Assembly: GCF_002939985.1 (NCBI RefSeq)
Contig: NZ_MDFM01000003.1
Coordinates: 62,001-126,000, forward strand
Direction of reading: 5' to 3'
Length of the DNA: 64,000 nt
DNA from: Xanthomonas hortorum pv. cynarae
Lineage (GTDB): Bacteria; Pseudomonadota; Gammaproteobacteria; Xanthomonadales; Xanthomonadaceae
How positions within the stretch are numbered: the first letter of the stretch is position 1; every line of letters begins with the position of its first letter. The notes under the pieces were generated by a model that worked only from the letters and a program-made list of their open reading frames with translations, made no database searches and was not told the DNA's origin. Positions 10,319-19,711 of this stretch are shown piece by piece. Both the position numbers and the translations under genes were made by a program.

Positions 10319-12027
10319 GGCAGCTCCGCTGCGACGGTGGCGCCGCGCAGATCGATCACCGTATCGGCCCAGCGCATCACTGCAGCACTATGCGTGGCCA
10401 GGATCACCGCGCGGCCGCGTGCGAACACGCCCAGCGTACGCAGCAACTCCGCTTCGGTGTCGGGGTCGAGAAAGGCGGTGGGCTCGTCCAGCAGCAACAG
10501 GTCCGGCTCGCGCAGCAACAGCCGTGCTAGCGCCACGCGCCGCGCCTCGCCACCGGACAGCCCGAAGCCGCGTTCGCCGATCACCGTGTCCAGGCCGGCC
10601 GGCAATTGCGCGGCAAACCGCAGTACCTGCGCCGCGTCGGCCACTGCATGCAGCCGCGCATCGCTGGCCTGCGGATCGGCCAGGCGCAGGTTGTCGGCGA
10701 TGCTGCCGTGAAACAGATACGGCCGCTGCGTGGCATAGCCAATGCGTGCACCCGGGCGCAACACCACGCTGCCCGCCTCGGGCGCGAGCCAGCCGGCCAA
10801 GCCTTCCAGCAACGTGCTCTTGCCGCTACCGCTTGCACCGATCAACGCCACGCGCTGCCCCGGCTGCAAGATCAGCGAAAAATGCTCAACCACCACGTGT
10901 GGCGCACCCGGTGGACGCAGCGCCAGTCCACGCGCCTGCAACAGGGGTGCATGTGCCTGCGCCGGTTCCAATGCACGCGGCGGCACCGTGGCCGCTTGCG
11001 CGATTGCGGGCGGCGCGAAGCCTTCCAGCAAGCGCTCGGCTTCGGCCACCGCCGCCAGCGCATTGGCACGGTCGTGGTAATGCGCGGCCAGCCGCCGCAG
11101 CGGCGCAAAGAATTCCGGCGCCAGCAGCAGGCAGAACATGCCCGCGCCCAGCGTCGGCAAGCCGTGCAGATCGAGCATGCCCAGATAACTCAGCCCGAAG
11201 TACAGCGCCACGATCGCCACGCTCACCGAAGCGAAGAATTCCAGCACGGTGGACGACAGAAACGCGATCCGCAGCACCTTGAGCGAGCGCTCGCGCACGC
11301 CCTCGGCTGCGGCGGCAATGCCGCTCAACTCGGCCTCGCCGCGCCCGTACACACGTAGCAGGCCCAGGCCTTTGAGGCGATCGGCAAAATGCCCGCCCAT
11401 CCGCGCCAGCTCGCCAAGTTGCTCGCGCCCCGCAGCTTCGGCGCCCCAACCCACCAGCATCATGAAAAACGGAATCAGCGGCGCAGTCAGCAGCAACACC
11501 AGGCCCACCACCCAGTCGACCGAAAACACCGCGATCAAAATCAGCGGCGGCACCAGCATCATCTCGGTGCGCGCGAGTTGGTAGCCGACGAAATAGCCTT
11601 CCAGCGCATCGGTGTGGGCCAGGCTCAATTCGCCCAGCTCGCCGCTGCGTTGGCGGCGCAACCACACCGGCCCGTGCTGCACCAGCCGGCGTGCGATGCG
11701 TGCCCGCAGTTCGCGTTTGGCCACATCGGCCACCTCGCCGGTCAGCGACTGCGCCCAGGCATTGAGCAAGGCGCGTCCGACCAGCACAGCCAACAACCCC
11801 AGGCCCACATCGCGTAAGTGCAGCAGTGGCAGATGCTGCACCAGCACCGCCTGCAACAACCAGGCGATCGCCGCTGCTTGCGCCAGCAGCAGCACGCCCG
11901 ATACCGCGACCGCCACACCCGCCAGCCGCTTCGCACGCGCAGCCGGTGCGGCGAGCGCATCCAGCCATTGGCCGCGTTGACGGCGCTGGGCTGGCGTTTC
12001 GCTGGCTCGCACGCTGGGCTGGCTCAC
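10315..12027 (-). CDS. cydD: Glutathione/cysteine ABC exporter subunit CydD
   Basis: Partner of CydC, 570 residues from the GTG start proposed here. The membrane domain covers about residues 20-310; the ATPase domain has Walker A GASGSGKST, signature LSGGEARRVALAR and Walker B LLLLDEPTAFLD. The open frame extends upstream to 12075. The GTG at 12027 is preferred because AGAGAG lies five bases before it and the extra 16 codons look non-coding. The gene is divergent from cydA, so both exporter and oxidase may share the control region at 12028-12205. Confidence 0.9.
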   Translation of the reverse strand: MSQPSVRASETPAQRRQRGQWLDALAAPAARAKRLAGVAVAVSGVLLLAQAAAIAWLLQAVLVQHLPLLHLRDVGLGLLAVLVGRALLNAWAQSLTGEVADVAKRELRARIARRLVQHGPVWLRRQRSGELGELSLAHTDALEGYFVGYQLARTEMMLVPPLILIAVFSVDWVVGLVLLLTAPLIPFFMMLVGWGAEAAGREQLGELARMGGHFADRLKGLGLLRVYGRGEAELSGIAAAAEGVRERSLKVLRIAFLSSTVLEFFASVSVAIVALYFGLSYLGMLDLHGLPTLGAGMFCLLLAPEFFAPLRRLAAHYHDRANALAAVAEAERLLEGFAPPAIAQAATVPPRALEPAQAHAPLLQARGLALRPPGAPHVVVEHFSLILQPGQRVALIGASGSGKSTLLEGLAGWLAPEAGSVVLRPGARIGYATQRPYLFHGSIADNLRLADPQASDARLHAVADAAQVLRFAAQLPAGLDTVIGERGFGLSGGEARRVALARLLLREPDLLLLDEPTAFLDPDTEAELLRTLGVFARGRAVILATHSAAVMRWADTVIDLRGATVAAELP

Positions 12028-12121
12028 ATCGCTCTCTAAGAGGACATCGTGTTGCAAGCGATTGTAAGTCGCCACTTCCCGCTACGGGCTGTGCATTGTG
12101 CCGCACCCGCTCGCCACGGCA

Positions 12122-12135
12122 TTGATTTGGATCAA
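12122..12135. promoter_or_regulatory. FNR/Anr-type oxygen-response box
   Basis: TTGAT-TTGG-ATCAA is a perfect match to the FNR/Anr consensus TTGAT-N4-ATCAA. It lies in the cydD/cydA divergent promoter region, about 70 bp before the cydA ATG. That is a suitable distance for activation of a bd oxidase under low oxygen. Being palindromic, it could also act on cydDC. Confidence 0.75.
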
Positions 12136-12205
12136 CGCGCGTGTCGCGGCAAGCGCAGATGATCGGTTGCATTCCTTCATCGACACCCAACCAGGCCACC
12201 CCGCC

Positions 12206-13828
12206 ATGATCGACTCGACAGTTGTTGAACTGTCGCGGCTGCAGTTCGCAGTCACCGCGATGTACCACTTCATCTTTCCGCCGCTGACCATGGGCCTGTC
12301 GTTCCTGCTCGGCATCATGGAGAGCGTCTATGTGATGACCGGCAAGCAGATCTGGCGGCGCATGACCATGTTCTGGGGCGTGCTGTTCGGCATCAACTTC
12401 GCCATGGGCGTGGGCACCGGCATCGTGATGGAGTTCGAGTTCGGCATGAACTGGTCGTACTACAGCCATTACGTGGGCGACATCTTCGGCGCGCCGCTGG
12501 CGATCGAAGGCCTGATGGCGTTCTTTCTGGAGGCGACCTTCCTGGGCCTGTTCTTCCTCGGCTGGAACCGCCTGAGCAAGGTGCAGCATCTGGCCACCAC
12601 CTGGCTGGTGGCACTGGGCAGCAACTTTTCCGCGCTGTGGATCCTGATCGCCAACGGCTGGATGCAGAACCCGACCGGCGCGGTGTTCAACCCGGACACC
12701 ATGCGCATGGAAGTGGTCGATTTCATGGCGGTGCTGTTCAACCCGGTGGCGCAGGCCAAGTTCGTGCATACCGTCAGCGCCGGCTACGTGCTCGGTGCGG
12801 TGTTTGTGATGTCGATCAGCGCGTTCTATCTGTTGCGTGGCACCCATGTGGAGATGGCGCGGCGCTCGTTTGCGGTGGCGGCGGCATTCGGGCTGTTGTC
12901 GTCGCTGTCGGTGGTGGTGCTCGGCGATGAGAGCGGCTATGCCGCCAACGAGCATCAGAAAATGAAATTGGCGGCGATCGAGGCGATGTGGGAAACCGAA
13001 GCCGCGCCGGCCAACTTTACTGCCTTCGGCATTCCCAACCAGCAGACCCACAGCAACGACTACGCGATCAAGATCCCGTACCTGATGGGCTTGATCGCCA
13101 CCCGTTCGCTGCATGAGCCGATCCCCGGCATTCTGGAACTGGTCGGACGTGCCGAGCACCGCATTCGCGGCGGCCAGATCGCCTACGGCGCGTTGCAACG
13201 GGTGCGCGCCAACAAGGACGATGTCGAGGCGCGCAAGATTTTCGATGCGCATTGGCAGGATCTGGGCCACGGCCTGCTGCTCAAGCGCTACCGCGACGAT
13301 ATCGGCAATGCCACTCCCGAGCAGATTGCCCAGGCCGCTATGGACACCGTACCGCGGGTGCTGCCGCTGTTCTGGACCTTCCGCATCATGGCCGCCATCG
13401 GCATCTACCTGATCGCCTTTTTCGCCGTCGCGTTCTGGTTTGCCTGCAAGCACAACTTCCAGGACAAGCGCTGGTTCCTGACGCTGGCGCTGTGGACGCT
13501 GCCGCTGCCGTGGATTGCGATCGAGTGCGGTTGGTTCGTGGCCGAATACGGCCGCCAGCCGTGGGCGGTGGAAGGCGTGCTGCCGAGTTTCTATGCGGCA
13601 TCGGGCCTGGATCTATACGAAATCGTGTTGACGCTGGTCGGCTTCACCGCGCTGTACACCACGCTGCTGGTCATCGCGATCAAGCTGTCGCTGAAGACGA
13701 TCCGCAAGGGCCCGGATGCGCTGTTTCCGCCAACGCAACCCACCCCATCACCGAACAGCACCTCGCCCCACGCGTCCTCACCCGACGCCCCATTGAGCAC
13801 CGGCGCGTTGGCCGGCGGCGCACCGTAA
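12206..13828 (+). CDS. cydA: Cytochrome bd ubiquinol oxidase subunit I
   Basis: 540-residue heme-bearing subunit of the bd quinol oxidase, which reduces oxygen to water with high affinity. Ligands expected from E. coli CydA shift by two and are all present: H21 (b595), H188 and M395 (b558), plus acidic proton-path residues E101 and E109. The Q-loop begins with KMKLAAIEAMWE at about 253 and is followed by a long insertion as in E. coli bd-I, so this is not the short-loop CIO type. GRQPW is present near the C-terminus. The last 40 residues or so are a Pro/Ser/Thr-rich tail. The ATG at 12206 is chosen because it gives the family N-terminus; an in-frame start at 12098 would add an unlikely leader. 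Confidence 0.95.
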   Translation: MIDSTVVELSRLQFAVTAMYHFIFPPLTMGLSFLLGIMESVYVMTGKQIWRRMTMFWGVLFGINFAMGVGTGIVMEFEFGMNWSYYSHYVGDIFGAPLAIEGLMAFFLEATFLGLFFLGWNRLSKVQHLATTWLVALGSNFSALWILIANGWMQNPTGAVFNPDTMRMEVVDFMAVLFNPVAQAKFVHTVSAGYVLGAVFVMSISAFYLLRGTHVEMARRSFAVAAAFGLLSSLSVVVLGDESGYAANEHQKMKLAAIEAMWETEAAPANFTAFGIPNQQTHSNDYAIKIPYLMGLIATRSLHEPIPGILELVGRAEHRIRGGQIAYGALQRVRANKDDVEARKIFDAHWQDLGHGLLLKRYRDDIGNATPEQIAQAAMDTVPRVLPLFWTFRIMAAIGIYLIAFFAVAFWFACKHNFQDKRWFLTLALWTLPLPWIAIECGWFVAEYGRQPWAVEGVLPSFYAASGLDLYEIVLTLVGFTALYTTLLVIAIKLSLKTIRKGPDALFPPTQPTPSPNSTSPHASSPDAPLSTGALAGGAP

Positions 13829-13843
13829 GCCAGGAGAGACATC

Positions 13844-14995
13844 ATGGATTTCATCTTGCTCGACTACACCACATTGCGTGTGATCTGGTGGCTGCTGCTT
13901 GGCGTGTTGCTGTCCGGTTACGCGGTGATGGGCGGCTTCGATCTGGGCGTCAGCACGCTGCTGCCGCTGGTTGCCCGCAACGATGCCGAACGCCGCCTGG
14001 TGATCAACACCATCGGGCCGGTCTTGGAGGGCAACCAGGTGTGGTTGATCCTGGGCGGCGGCGCGATCTTCGCTGCATTCCCGCCGCTGTACGCGGTGAG
14101 TTTTTCCGGATTCTATCTGGCGATGTTCCTGATCCTGTTCGCGCTGATCCTGCGTCCGGTCGGTTTCAAGTTCCGCGGCAAACTGGTGGATCCGCGCTGG
14201 CGCACCACCTGGGACTGGGCGTTGTTTATCGGCGGCTGCATTCCGGCATTGATCATGGGCGTGGCAGTCGGCAACGTGCTGCTCGGGGTGCCGTTCCATT
14301 TCGACGACAGCATGCGCATCTTCTACACCGGCAATCTGTTCGGCTTGCTGGCGCCATTCGCACTGCTCGCCGGTTTGCTCAGCGTGGCGATGCTGATGGC
14401 GCACGGGGCGGCGATGCTGGTGCTCAAGACCGATGGGTCGGTGGCAGAGCGTGCGGCGCGTTTCGGCAGCATCGCCGCGCTGTTTGCGGTGGCGTTGTTT
14501 GCGGCAGCCGGTGCATGGGTCGCGCTGGGGCTGCCTGGTTACGCGGTGACTTCGGTCCTGGCCACCGATGCACCGACCAATCCGCTGGCCAAGACCGCCG
14601 CGCTCACCGCCGCCGGTGGCTGGCTGCACAACTACAGCAGCATGCCGGCCACCTTGATGGCACCGCTGGTCGGCCTGGTCGGGCTTGCGATGAATGCGCT
14701 GCTGCTGCGTGTGCGGCGTGGCGGCCTGGCGTTCATCGCTTCGGGTTGCGCCATCGTCGGCATCATTCTCACTGTCGGCTTTGCGCTGTTTCCGTTCCTG
14801 CTGCCCTCCTCCACTGCACCGCGCATGAGCTTGACGCTGTGGGATACGTCCAGCAGCCGTCTGACGCTGTGGATCATGTTGCTGGCGACTGCGGTGTTCA
14901 TGCCGATCGTGCTGGCCTACACAAGCTGGGTCTACCGCGTGCTCAAGGACAAGGTCACGGCCGATGAACTGTCGGCCAATCCCAACGCGTATTGA
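13844..14995 (+). CDS. cydB: Cytochrome bd ubiquinol oxidase subunit II
   Basis: 383-residue, nine-helix partner of CydA, with the family N-terminus [28 protein letters not shown] and the conserved [18 protein letters not shown] segment. It stabilises the di-heme site of the oxidase. AGGAG lies shortly before the ATG, and only 15 bp separate it from cydA, so the two are one transcript. The small cydX gene follows 87 bp later. Confidence 0.95.
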   Translation: MDFILLDYTTLRVIWWLLLGVLLSGYAVMGGFDLGVSTLLPLVARNDAERRLVINTIGPVLEGNQVWLILGGGAIFAAFPPLYAVSFSGFYLAMFLILFALILRPVGFKFRGKLVDPRWRTTWDWALFIGGCIPALIMGVAVGNVLLGVPFHFDDSMRIFYTGNLFGLLAPFALLAGLLSVAMLMAHGAAMLVLKTDGSVAERAARFGSIAALFAVALFAAAGAWVALGLPGYAVTSVLATDAPTNPLAKTAALTAAGGWLHNYSSMPATLMAPLVGLVGLAMNALLLRVRRGGLAFIASGCAIVGIILTVGFALFPFLLPSSTAPRMSLTLWDTSSSRLTLWIMLLATAVFMPIVLAYTSWVYRVLKDKVTADELSANPNAY

Positions 14996-15082
14996 GCGCG
15001 CCCGCTGCGACTGCGGTGCACAAGCACGTTGTCGCACCCGCTCGACATCTCACACCCTTCAACAATTTTAAGGAGAACACCG

Positions 15083-15193
15083 ATGTGGTATTTCGCATGG
15101 ATCCTCGGCACCGGCCTGGCTGCGTTGGCCGCCGTGCTCAACGGCATGTGGTTCGAAGCACGCGAATCCGAGCGTGGTCAGCCGCGTCAGTAA
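15083..15193 (+). CDS. cydX: Cytochrome bd oxidase small subunit CydX/YbgT
   Basis: 36-residue single-helix protein starting MWYFAWILGTGLA and containing the conserved NGMWFE motif, the hallmark of CydX. It packs against CydA and stabilises the hemes. AAGGAG is seven bases before the ATG. Gene order cydA-cydB-cydX is standard. Confidence 0.93.
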   Translation: MWYFAWILGTGLAALAAVLNGMWFEARESERGQPRQ

Positions 15194-15252
15194 AATAAAT
15201 CGCGCAGATGCTTGCCGATTCGGCAATCCGTATGTAACATACGCGGCTCCTT

Positions 15253-15329
<77 letters not shown>

Positions 15330-15334
15330 GTTTC

Positions 15335-15371
15335 AAAACACAAAACCGGCCTCGTGCCGGTTTTGTGTTTT
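15335..15371 (+). terminator. Intrinsic terminator of the tRNA-Pro gene
   Basis: Perfect 16-bp inverted repeat (AAAACACAAAACCGGC pairing with GCCGGTTTTGTGTTTT) around the loop CTCGT, starting six bases after the tRNA. The T-rich right arm supplies the U tract. It overlaps the first codons of the longest possible reading of the following MFS gene, which argues for that gene's later start at 15414. Confidence 0.9.
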
Positions 15372-15413
15372 CAGGCGCTGGCGCAGCGATGCGCGCAGTG
15401 CGGATGGTCTGTC

Positions 15414-16679
15414 ATGTCTGTTGTCATTGCCGGTGCTTGCTCGTCTGCCCAGTTACGTGGCCGCGGGTTGGTGCTGGCTGCCATTTTGTTGTCCGCATTC
15501 AACTTGCGTACGGCGGTCACCTCGTTGACGCCGCTACTGGAACGCATCGCAGTTGAGTACGCATTCGGCGCGCCCACCATGGGTGCGATCGGCATGTTGC
15601 CGACCGCTGCGTTCGCACTCACCGGCGTCGCCACGCCTGCGTTGCTGCGCCGCTTCGGCCTGCTGCGCACTGCGCTGTTGTCGATGGCATTGGCGAGCCT
15701 TGGGTTGGTGTTGCGCCCGCTGCTGCCGGACACCGCCGGGCTGCTGGTCGGATCGCTGATTGCGCTGGCCGGCATGGGTATGGGCAACGTGGTGTTGCCG
15801 CCGCTGGTGAAGCGCTATTTCGGCGATCGCGTGGGCGGTGTCAGCACGCTGTACATCACCGTGTTGCAGGTCGGCACATTGCTCCCCGCGCTGCTGGCGG
15901 TGCCGGTGGCCGATGCGCTGGGCTGGCGCAGCTCGATGGTGGTGTGGGTATTGCCGGCATTGCTGGCGTTTGCGGCCTGGGCGTTGGTGTACGCCAATCA
16001 TCGCCGCCTGCGCGCCACCGGGCCTGCACCGATCACGCCGACAACCGAGGCCGAAGGCCGCGTCGCACGCACAGCGCTGGGCTGGAGCATGGCGCTGACC
16101 TTCGGCATGACCTCGCTGATCACCTATTCGATGTTCACCTGGTTGCCGACGCTGCTGCGCGAAGCCGGCGCCTCGCCCGCATTCGGCGGCACCATGGTCG
16201 CGCTATTCGCGGCACTGGGCATGGTCGGTGCGTTGACCATGCCGGCGCTGGCGTTACGCATGCGCAATCCCTTCCCGATCGTGCTGCTGTGCGCGGCCTG
16301 CCATCTGGTCGCGTTTGCCGGGTTGTGGTGGGCACCGCTGGCCGCGCCGATTCTCTGGGTGACCTTGCTGGGTTTGGGCCCGAGTACGTTTCCGCTGGCG
16401 CTGGTGCTGGTCAATCAACGCTGCCGCACCGCTGCCGGGTCGGCGGCGTTGTCCGGGTTCTCGCAAGGCATGGGGTATGCAGTGAGCTGCCTGGGGCCGT
16501 TCCTGTTCGGCTGGTTGCACGCGCACCATGGCGGCTGGACGTCGCCGTTCGTATTCCTGATCATCTGCCTGCTGGTGCAGCTGGCCGCCGCCTGGGTGGC
16601 CTGCCGCCCGCAGCTGTTGGAAGACGTGTGGGCGTCGCCTGCGCGCGGCGCCCGTGCAGTCAACGTACCGGCAGACTGA
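15414..16679 (+). CDS. MFS transporter, CynX/NimT family
   Basis: 421-residue, 12-helix major facilitator of the cyanate/2-nitroimidazole transporter-like family. It shows the family start LLSAFNLRTAVTSLTPLLERI and the mid-helix motif LAGMGMGNVVLPPLVKRYF. The substrate cannot be predicted; members export or import small anions and drugs. The ATG at 15414 avoids overlap with the tRNA terminator. It converges on aehA, with a 20-bp overlap of the 3' ends. Confidence 0.85.
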   Translation: MSVVIAGACSSAQLRGRGLVLAAILLSAFNLRTAVTSLTPLLERIAVEYAFGAPTMGAIGMLPTAAFALTGVATPALLRRFGLLRTALLSMALASLGLVLRPLLPDTAGLLVGSLIALAGMGMGNVVLPPLVKRYFGDRVGGVSTLYITVLQVGTLLPALLAVPVADALGWRSSMVVWVLPALLAFAAWALVYANHRRLRATGPAPITPTTEAEGRVARTALGWSMALTFGMTSLITYSMFTWLPTLLREAGASPAFGGTMVALFAALGMVGALTMPALALRMRNPFPIVLLCAACHLVAFAGLWWAPLAAPILWVTLLGLGPSTFPLALVLVNQRCRTAAGSAALSGFSQGMGYAVSCLGPFLFGWLHAHHGGWTSPFVFLIICLLVQLAAAWVACRPQLLEDVWASPARGARAVNVPAD

Positions 16680-18573
16680 TGTAGCTGGGCTGCTCCGGTG
16701 TCACGTAAACCCGCTGTGTGGCTTTCCGGTAATCGCCTGGCTTGGCGAAGAAGATGTTGGGCACGTAGGTCTGCGGGTTGCGGTCGTACAGCGGAAACAG
16801 GCTGGACTGCACCTGCACCATCACCCGGTGCCCGGGCTGGAAGGTGTGGTTAGCCGTCGGCAGGCCGAACTGAAACGCCAGCGGCTGGTTGGCTGCAAGC
16901 GGCTTGGGCGCGCTGAAACTCTCGCGGTAGCGGCCACGGAAGATCGCCAGCGACACCGGCAGCTCGTAACCGCCCATCTTGGGGTTGGAGGCCATCTCAT
17001 CCGGATACACGTCGATCAGCTTCACCACCCAATCGCTGTCGCTGCCGCTGGTGGATGCCTGCAGATGCACTTCAGGTGCGCCGGCGATCTGCAAGGGCTC
17101 GGTCAGCGGCTCGGTGACGAAGGTCAGCACGTCCGGGCGGCCATCGACGAAGCGCTGGTCCTGCACCAGCCAGGTGGTCCACATGGCGCGATCGCCGAAG
17201 TCCACCGGGCGCGGCACGAACGGCACCGGCTTGGCCGGGTCGGAGACGTATTCTTCAAAGCCCACCTGCCCCGCCGCCGGCTGCTGGAACGACAGCTTGC
17301 CGCCGGCCTGCAGATACAGCGGCTTGCTGGTCGAGGCACAACCCTTGGCGCAACTGCGCGGCCAGGCCTGCAGACGGTCCCAATGGTTTTCGCCGGTGTT
17401 GTAGATGAACACCGGCGGCGTGCTCGCCGTGGGCGCGCCATCGACCAGATATTGATCGAAGAACGGGCGCAGCACATCGCGACGGAACTGGCGCGCGGTA
17501 TCGCCGTCGAAATTCAGTGCACCCAGTGAACTGGCGTCGCTATTGACCTGGCTGTGCCGCCACGGCCCCATCACCAGATAGTTGAGCGTATTGCGCTTGT
17601 CGCGGGGCTCCATCGCCGCGTAACTGTGGATGGCGCCCCACATGTCTTCCTGGTCCCACAGGCCCTGCAGCCACATGGTCGGCACTTTCAACGGCGTGCG
17701 TGCCATCACCTTGTCCAGCGCCTGCTCCTGCCAGAAACTGTCGTAAGCCGCGTGTTCGGTGAGCTTGTGCCACCACGGCAGCTGCTCCAGGCCGGCGGCC
17801 TTGGCAAAGTCGCCGGCCGAGCCGGCCTGCAGGAAATTGCTGTAATCGTCGTGCCCCTGACGCGGGATGCCGGCACCCTTGCCGCGCTTGCTGAGCTGGC
17901 CGGTGAAGTAGTCGAAATTGACCTGGCGGAACGCACCGTAATTGAACCAGTCGTCGCCCATCCAGCCATCGATCATCGGGCTCTCCGGCGCGGCCACCTT
18001 CAATGCGGGATGCGGATTGGTCAGCGCCATCACTACGGTGAAACCTTCGTAGGACGAGCCGATCATGCCGACCTTGCCGTTGGATTCGGTGAGATTCTTC
18101 ACCAGCCAGTCGATGGTGTCCCAGGCATCGGTGGCATGGTCGACCTCGCTGGGATTGAGCGCGCCACGCAGCGGCCGGGTCATCACGTACTCGCCCTCCG
18201 AGCCGTACTTGCCGCGCACATCCTGGAACACGCGGATATAACCACCTTCCACGAACACGTCATCGCCCGCAGACAGCAGGTCCTTCATATACGGCGAGGC
18301 CAGACGCTCGGTGCGGCCGCTGGCGTCGTACGGCGTGCGCGTGAGCACGATCGGCGCGTTGCGCGCGCCCTTGGGCAGCACGATCACCGTATGCAGCTTG
18401 ACCCCGTCGCGCATCGGGATCATCACTTCGCGCTTGATGTAGTCGTTGGCGGCGTCGCCTGCCACGAACGGCTTGCCGGTGATATCCGGCGTCATCGGCG
18501 AGGTTTGCGCCATCGTGCTACCAGTGGCGGCAGCAATGGCGGTGGCGAGCAGGCAGGCGGCAAAACGGCGCAT
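16660..18573 (-). CDS. aehA: Alpha-amino-acid ester hydrolase (secreted, CocE/NonD family)
   Basis: 637-residue secreted serine hydrolase that acts on esters and amides of alpha-amino acids, including beta-lactam side chains; the natural substrate is uncertain. The sequence agrees closely with the X. citri enzyme of known structure as I remember it, including residue numbering. The triad is S174 (GSSYEG), D307 (GLWDQED) and H340 (PWRH). The carboxylate cluster that binds the substrate amino group is D208, E309 and D310. There is a signal peptide (cleavage near MAQTS, about residue 23), an alpha/beta-hydrolase core with cap, and a jelly-roll C-terminus from about 430. The ATG at 18573 gives the signal peptide; the longer open frame (from 18684) is not needed. 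It stands alone, convergent with the MFS gene. Confidence 0.93.
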   Translation of the reverse strand: MRRFAACLLATAIAAATGSTMAQTSPMTPDITGKPFVAGDAANDYIKREVMIPMRDGVKLHTVIVLPKGARNAPIVLTRTPYDASGRTERLASPYMKDLLSAGDDVFVEGGYIRVFQDVRGKYGSEGEYVMTRPLRGALNPSEVDHATDAWDTIDWLVKNLTESNGKVGMIGSSYEGFTVVMALTNPHPALKVAAPESPMIDGWMGDDWFNYGAFRQVNFDYFTGQLSKRGKGAGIPRQGHDDYSNFLQAGSAGDFAKAAGLEQLPWWHKLTEHAAYDSFWQEQALDKVMARTPLKVPTMWLQGLWDQEDMWGAIHSYAAMEPRDKRNTLNYLVMGPWRHSQVNSDASSLGALNFDGDTARQFRRDVLRPFFDQYLVDGAPTASTPPVFIYNTGENHWDRLQAWPRSCAKGCASTSKPLYLQAGGKLSFQQPAAGQVGFEEYVSDPAKPVPFVPRPVDFGDRAMWTTWLVQDQRFVDGRPDVLTFVTEPLTEPLQIAGAPEVHLQASTSGSDSDWVVKLIDVYPDEMASNPKMGGYELPVSLAIFRGRYRESFSAPKPLAANQPLAFQFGLPTANHTFQPGHRVMVQVQSSLFPLYDRNPQTYVPNIFFAKPGDYRKATQRVYVTPEQPSYISLPVR

Positions 18574-18780
18574 CGACGACTCCGAAAGTGCGGGGGCAGT
18601 CGTCGACTGTAGGCAGACGGCGGCCTGCCGGGGGAGTGTCAAAGGTCGTGGTTGCCGGGTTGGGAACACGGAGACTGACCGCAAGGCGCCGTCCAGGCAT
18701 CTGAACCACCAGAGTCCATGTATCGCTCAGTATTACATTGGTCGTGCATCGCGTGCTGGAAGCGATGCTGATGCCCACGA

Positions 18781-18842
18781 TTCGCACACAAGTCAATCGC
18801 TTCGCGCTTCCATTTTTCGACAGGGATGTTCTTGCACATGAT
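18781..18842 (+). promoter_or_regulatory. Perfect PIP box with -10-like element (HrpX-type promoter)
   Basis: TTCGC at 18781-18785 and TTCGC at 18801-18805 are separated by exactly 15 nt, fitting TTCGB-N15-TTCGB. A YANNNT element, CATGAT (18837-18842), follows after 31 nt, within the 30-32 nt window of functional HrpX promoters. Transcription would begin near 18850, upstream of the ATG at 18874 but downstream of the in-frame ATG at 18826. Confidence 0.85.
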
Positions 18843-18873
18843 GAAGCGGCCTTCAACAATCAGGTGCTCATCC

Positions 18874-19641
18874 ATGGGTATTTGCGGTTCCGTCGATCGT
18901 GTCAATTCCGGAAGACTCACATATACCGAAAGTTCTCCGGCCCGGCAGCTGCCAGCGGGCAACACGCAGCAGCATGTCAACAGCCCCGACCAGACAAGTG
19001 GTGTGCTGGCAGGACTGAGCAGCATGAGCCCTAGCAGGAGTGTGAGCAGATCGTCTTTACGACAGCGCCCACTCTCGCCGAGCCTCAGGGCTGTCAGCGA
19101 GGTCATGCAGTCCGTCAGGGCCCAGTACTACAAAGCGCCCCGTTTGAAATCGGGCAACAAGATGCGAAACGCCGGCTTCGAGGAGGCCGCTCGAATCCAC
19201 AAGGCGAATTCAGAGATCCGCAGGATGCGAAAGCAGGTCGATGACCTGGAAGAAGACGTCGTGACGTCGGCCATGGATGGGAACGCGCACAATTGTGGTG
19301 AACTGGCGACCCTGGCCGTCAACTATTTGCAGCAAGATCACAATCTGGTCGCACACCTTGCTTTATTCGGAAAAGAACACAATGCCGCGATCGTCGGCCC
19401 AGTGCCGCGCGCAGGTACCTTGCCTTCGGACATGACAGATTGGGACGCGGACATCTATGTCTGCGACCCGTGGTGCAATATCGCCTGCAGGGCAAACGAC
19501 TATCCCGCCGAATTCAAAGAAAAGATGGAAAAGTGGGACCGCGCCGGGAAACAGGTGTGTCTGTCAGGAACTGGCTTCGTTTCCCCAACAAGCGATGAAT
19601 GGATAAGCACGGTGCTTGGAGGAGAAAAGAAGGCCACGTGA
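18874..19641 (+). CDS. Candidate type III effector, N-myristoylation motif and Cys/His/Asp enzyme-like domain
   Basis: 255-residue protein that I cannot assign to a named Xop family. The N-terminus MGICGS fits eukaryotic N-myristoylation with a neighbouring cysteine for palmitoylation, as in several Xanthomonas effectors aimed at the plant plasma membrane. Residues 7-80 are rich in Ser, Pro, Arg and Gln with few acidic residues, typical of a type III secretion signal. A helical, possibly coiled-coil region spans about 100-130. The C-terminal domain has C141 in HNCGE, H169 in KEHNAAIVG and D198 in VCDPWCN, a spacing that suggests a papain- or transglutaminase-like triad (protease, deamidase or acyltransferase). 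The start at 18874 is chosen because it follows the predicted transcription start, has AGGTG upstream and yields MGICGS; an ATG at 18826 lies before the -10. Base composition is lower in GC than its neighbours. It is a single gene between aehA and proA. Confidence 0.75.
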   Translation: MGICGSVDRVNSGRLTYTESSPARQLPAGNTQQHVNSPDQTSGVLAGLSSMSPSRSVSRSSLRQRPLSPSLRAVSEVMQSVRAQYYKAPRLKSGNKMRNAGFEEAARIHKANSEIRRMRKQVDDLEEDVVTSAMDGNAHNCGELATLAVNYLQQDHNLVAHLALFGKEHNAAIVGPVPRAGTLPSDMTDWDADIYVCDPWCNIACRANDYPAEFKEKMEKWDRAGKQVCLSGTGFVSPTSDEWISTVLGGEKKAT

Positions 19642-19711
19642 TCGAGTCGATGTCGGCAAGTGGTGCTGCACTGCACAGCGCCACACGAGTGCACCGGCAA
19701 CGCATGCCATT

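Noticed and set aside
10886-13453. Very long minus-strand open frame of 855 codons across cydD and cydA
   Set aside because: It is antisense to cydA and out of phase in cydD; composition is the His/Arg/Gln-rich kind produced by high-GC shadow frames and no domain is recognisable.
18826-18873. Earlier in-frame ATG of the effector candidate
   Set aside because: It lies upstream of the predicted -10 of the PIP promoter, so it would not be on the HrpX transcript, and it hides the MGICGS motif.
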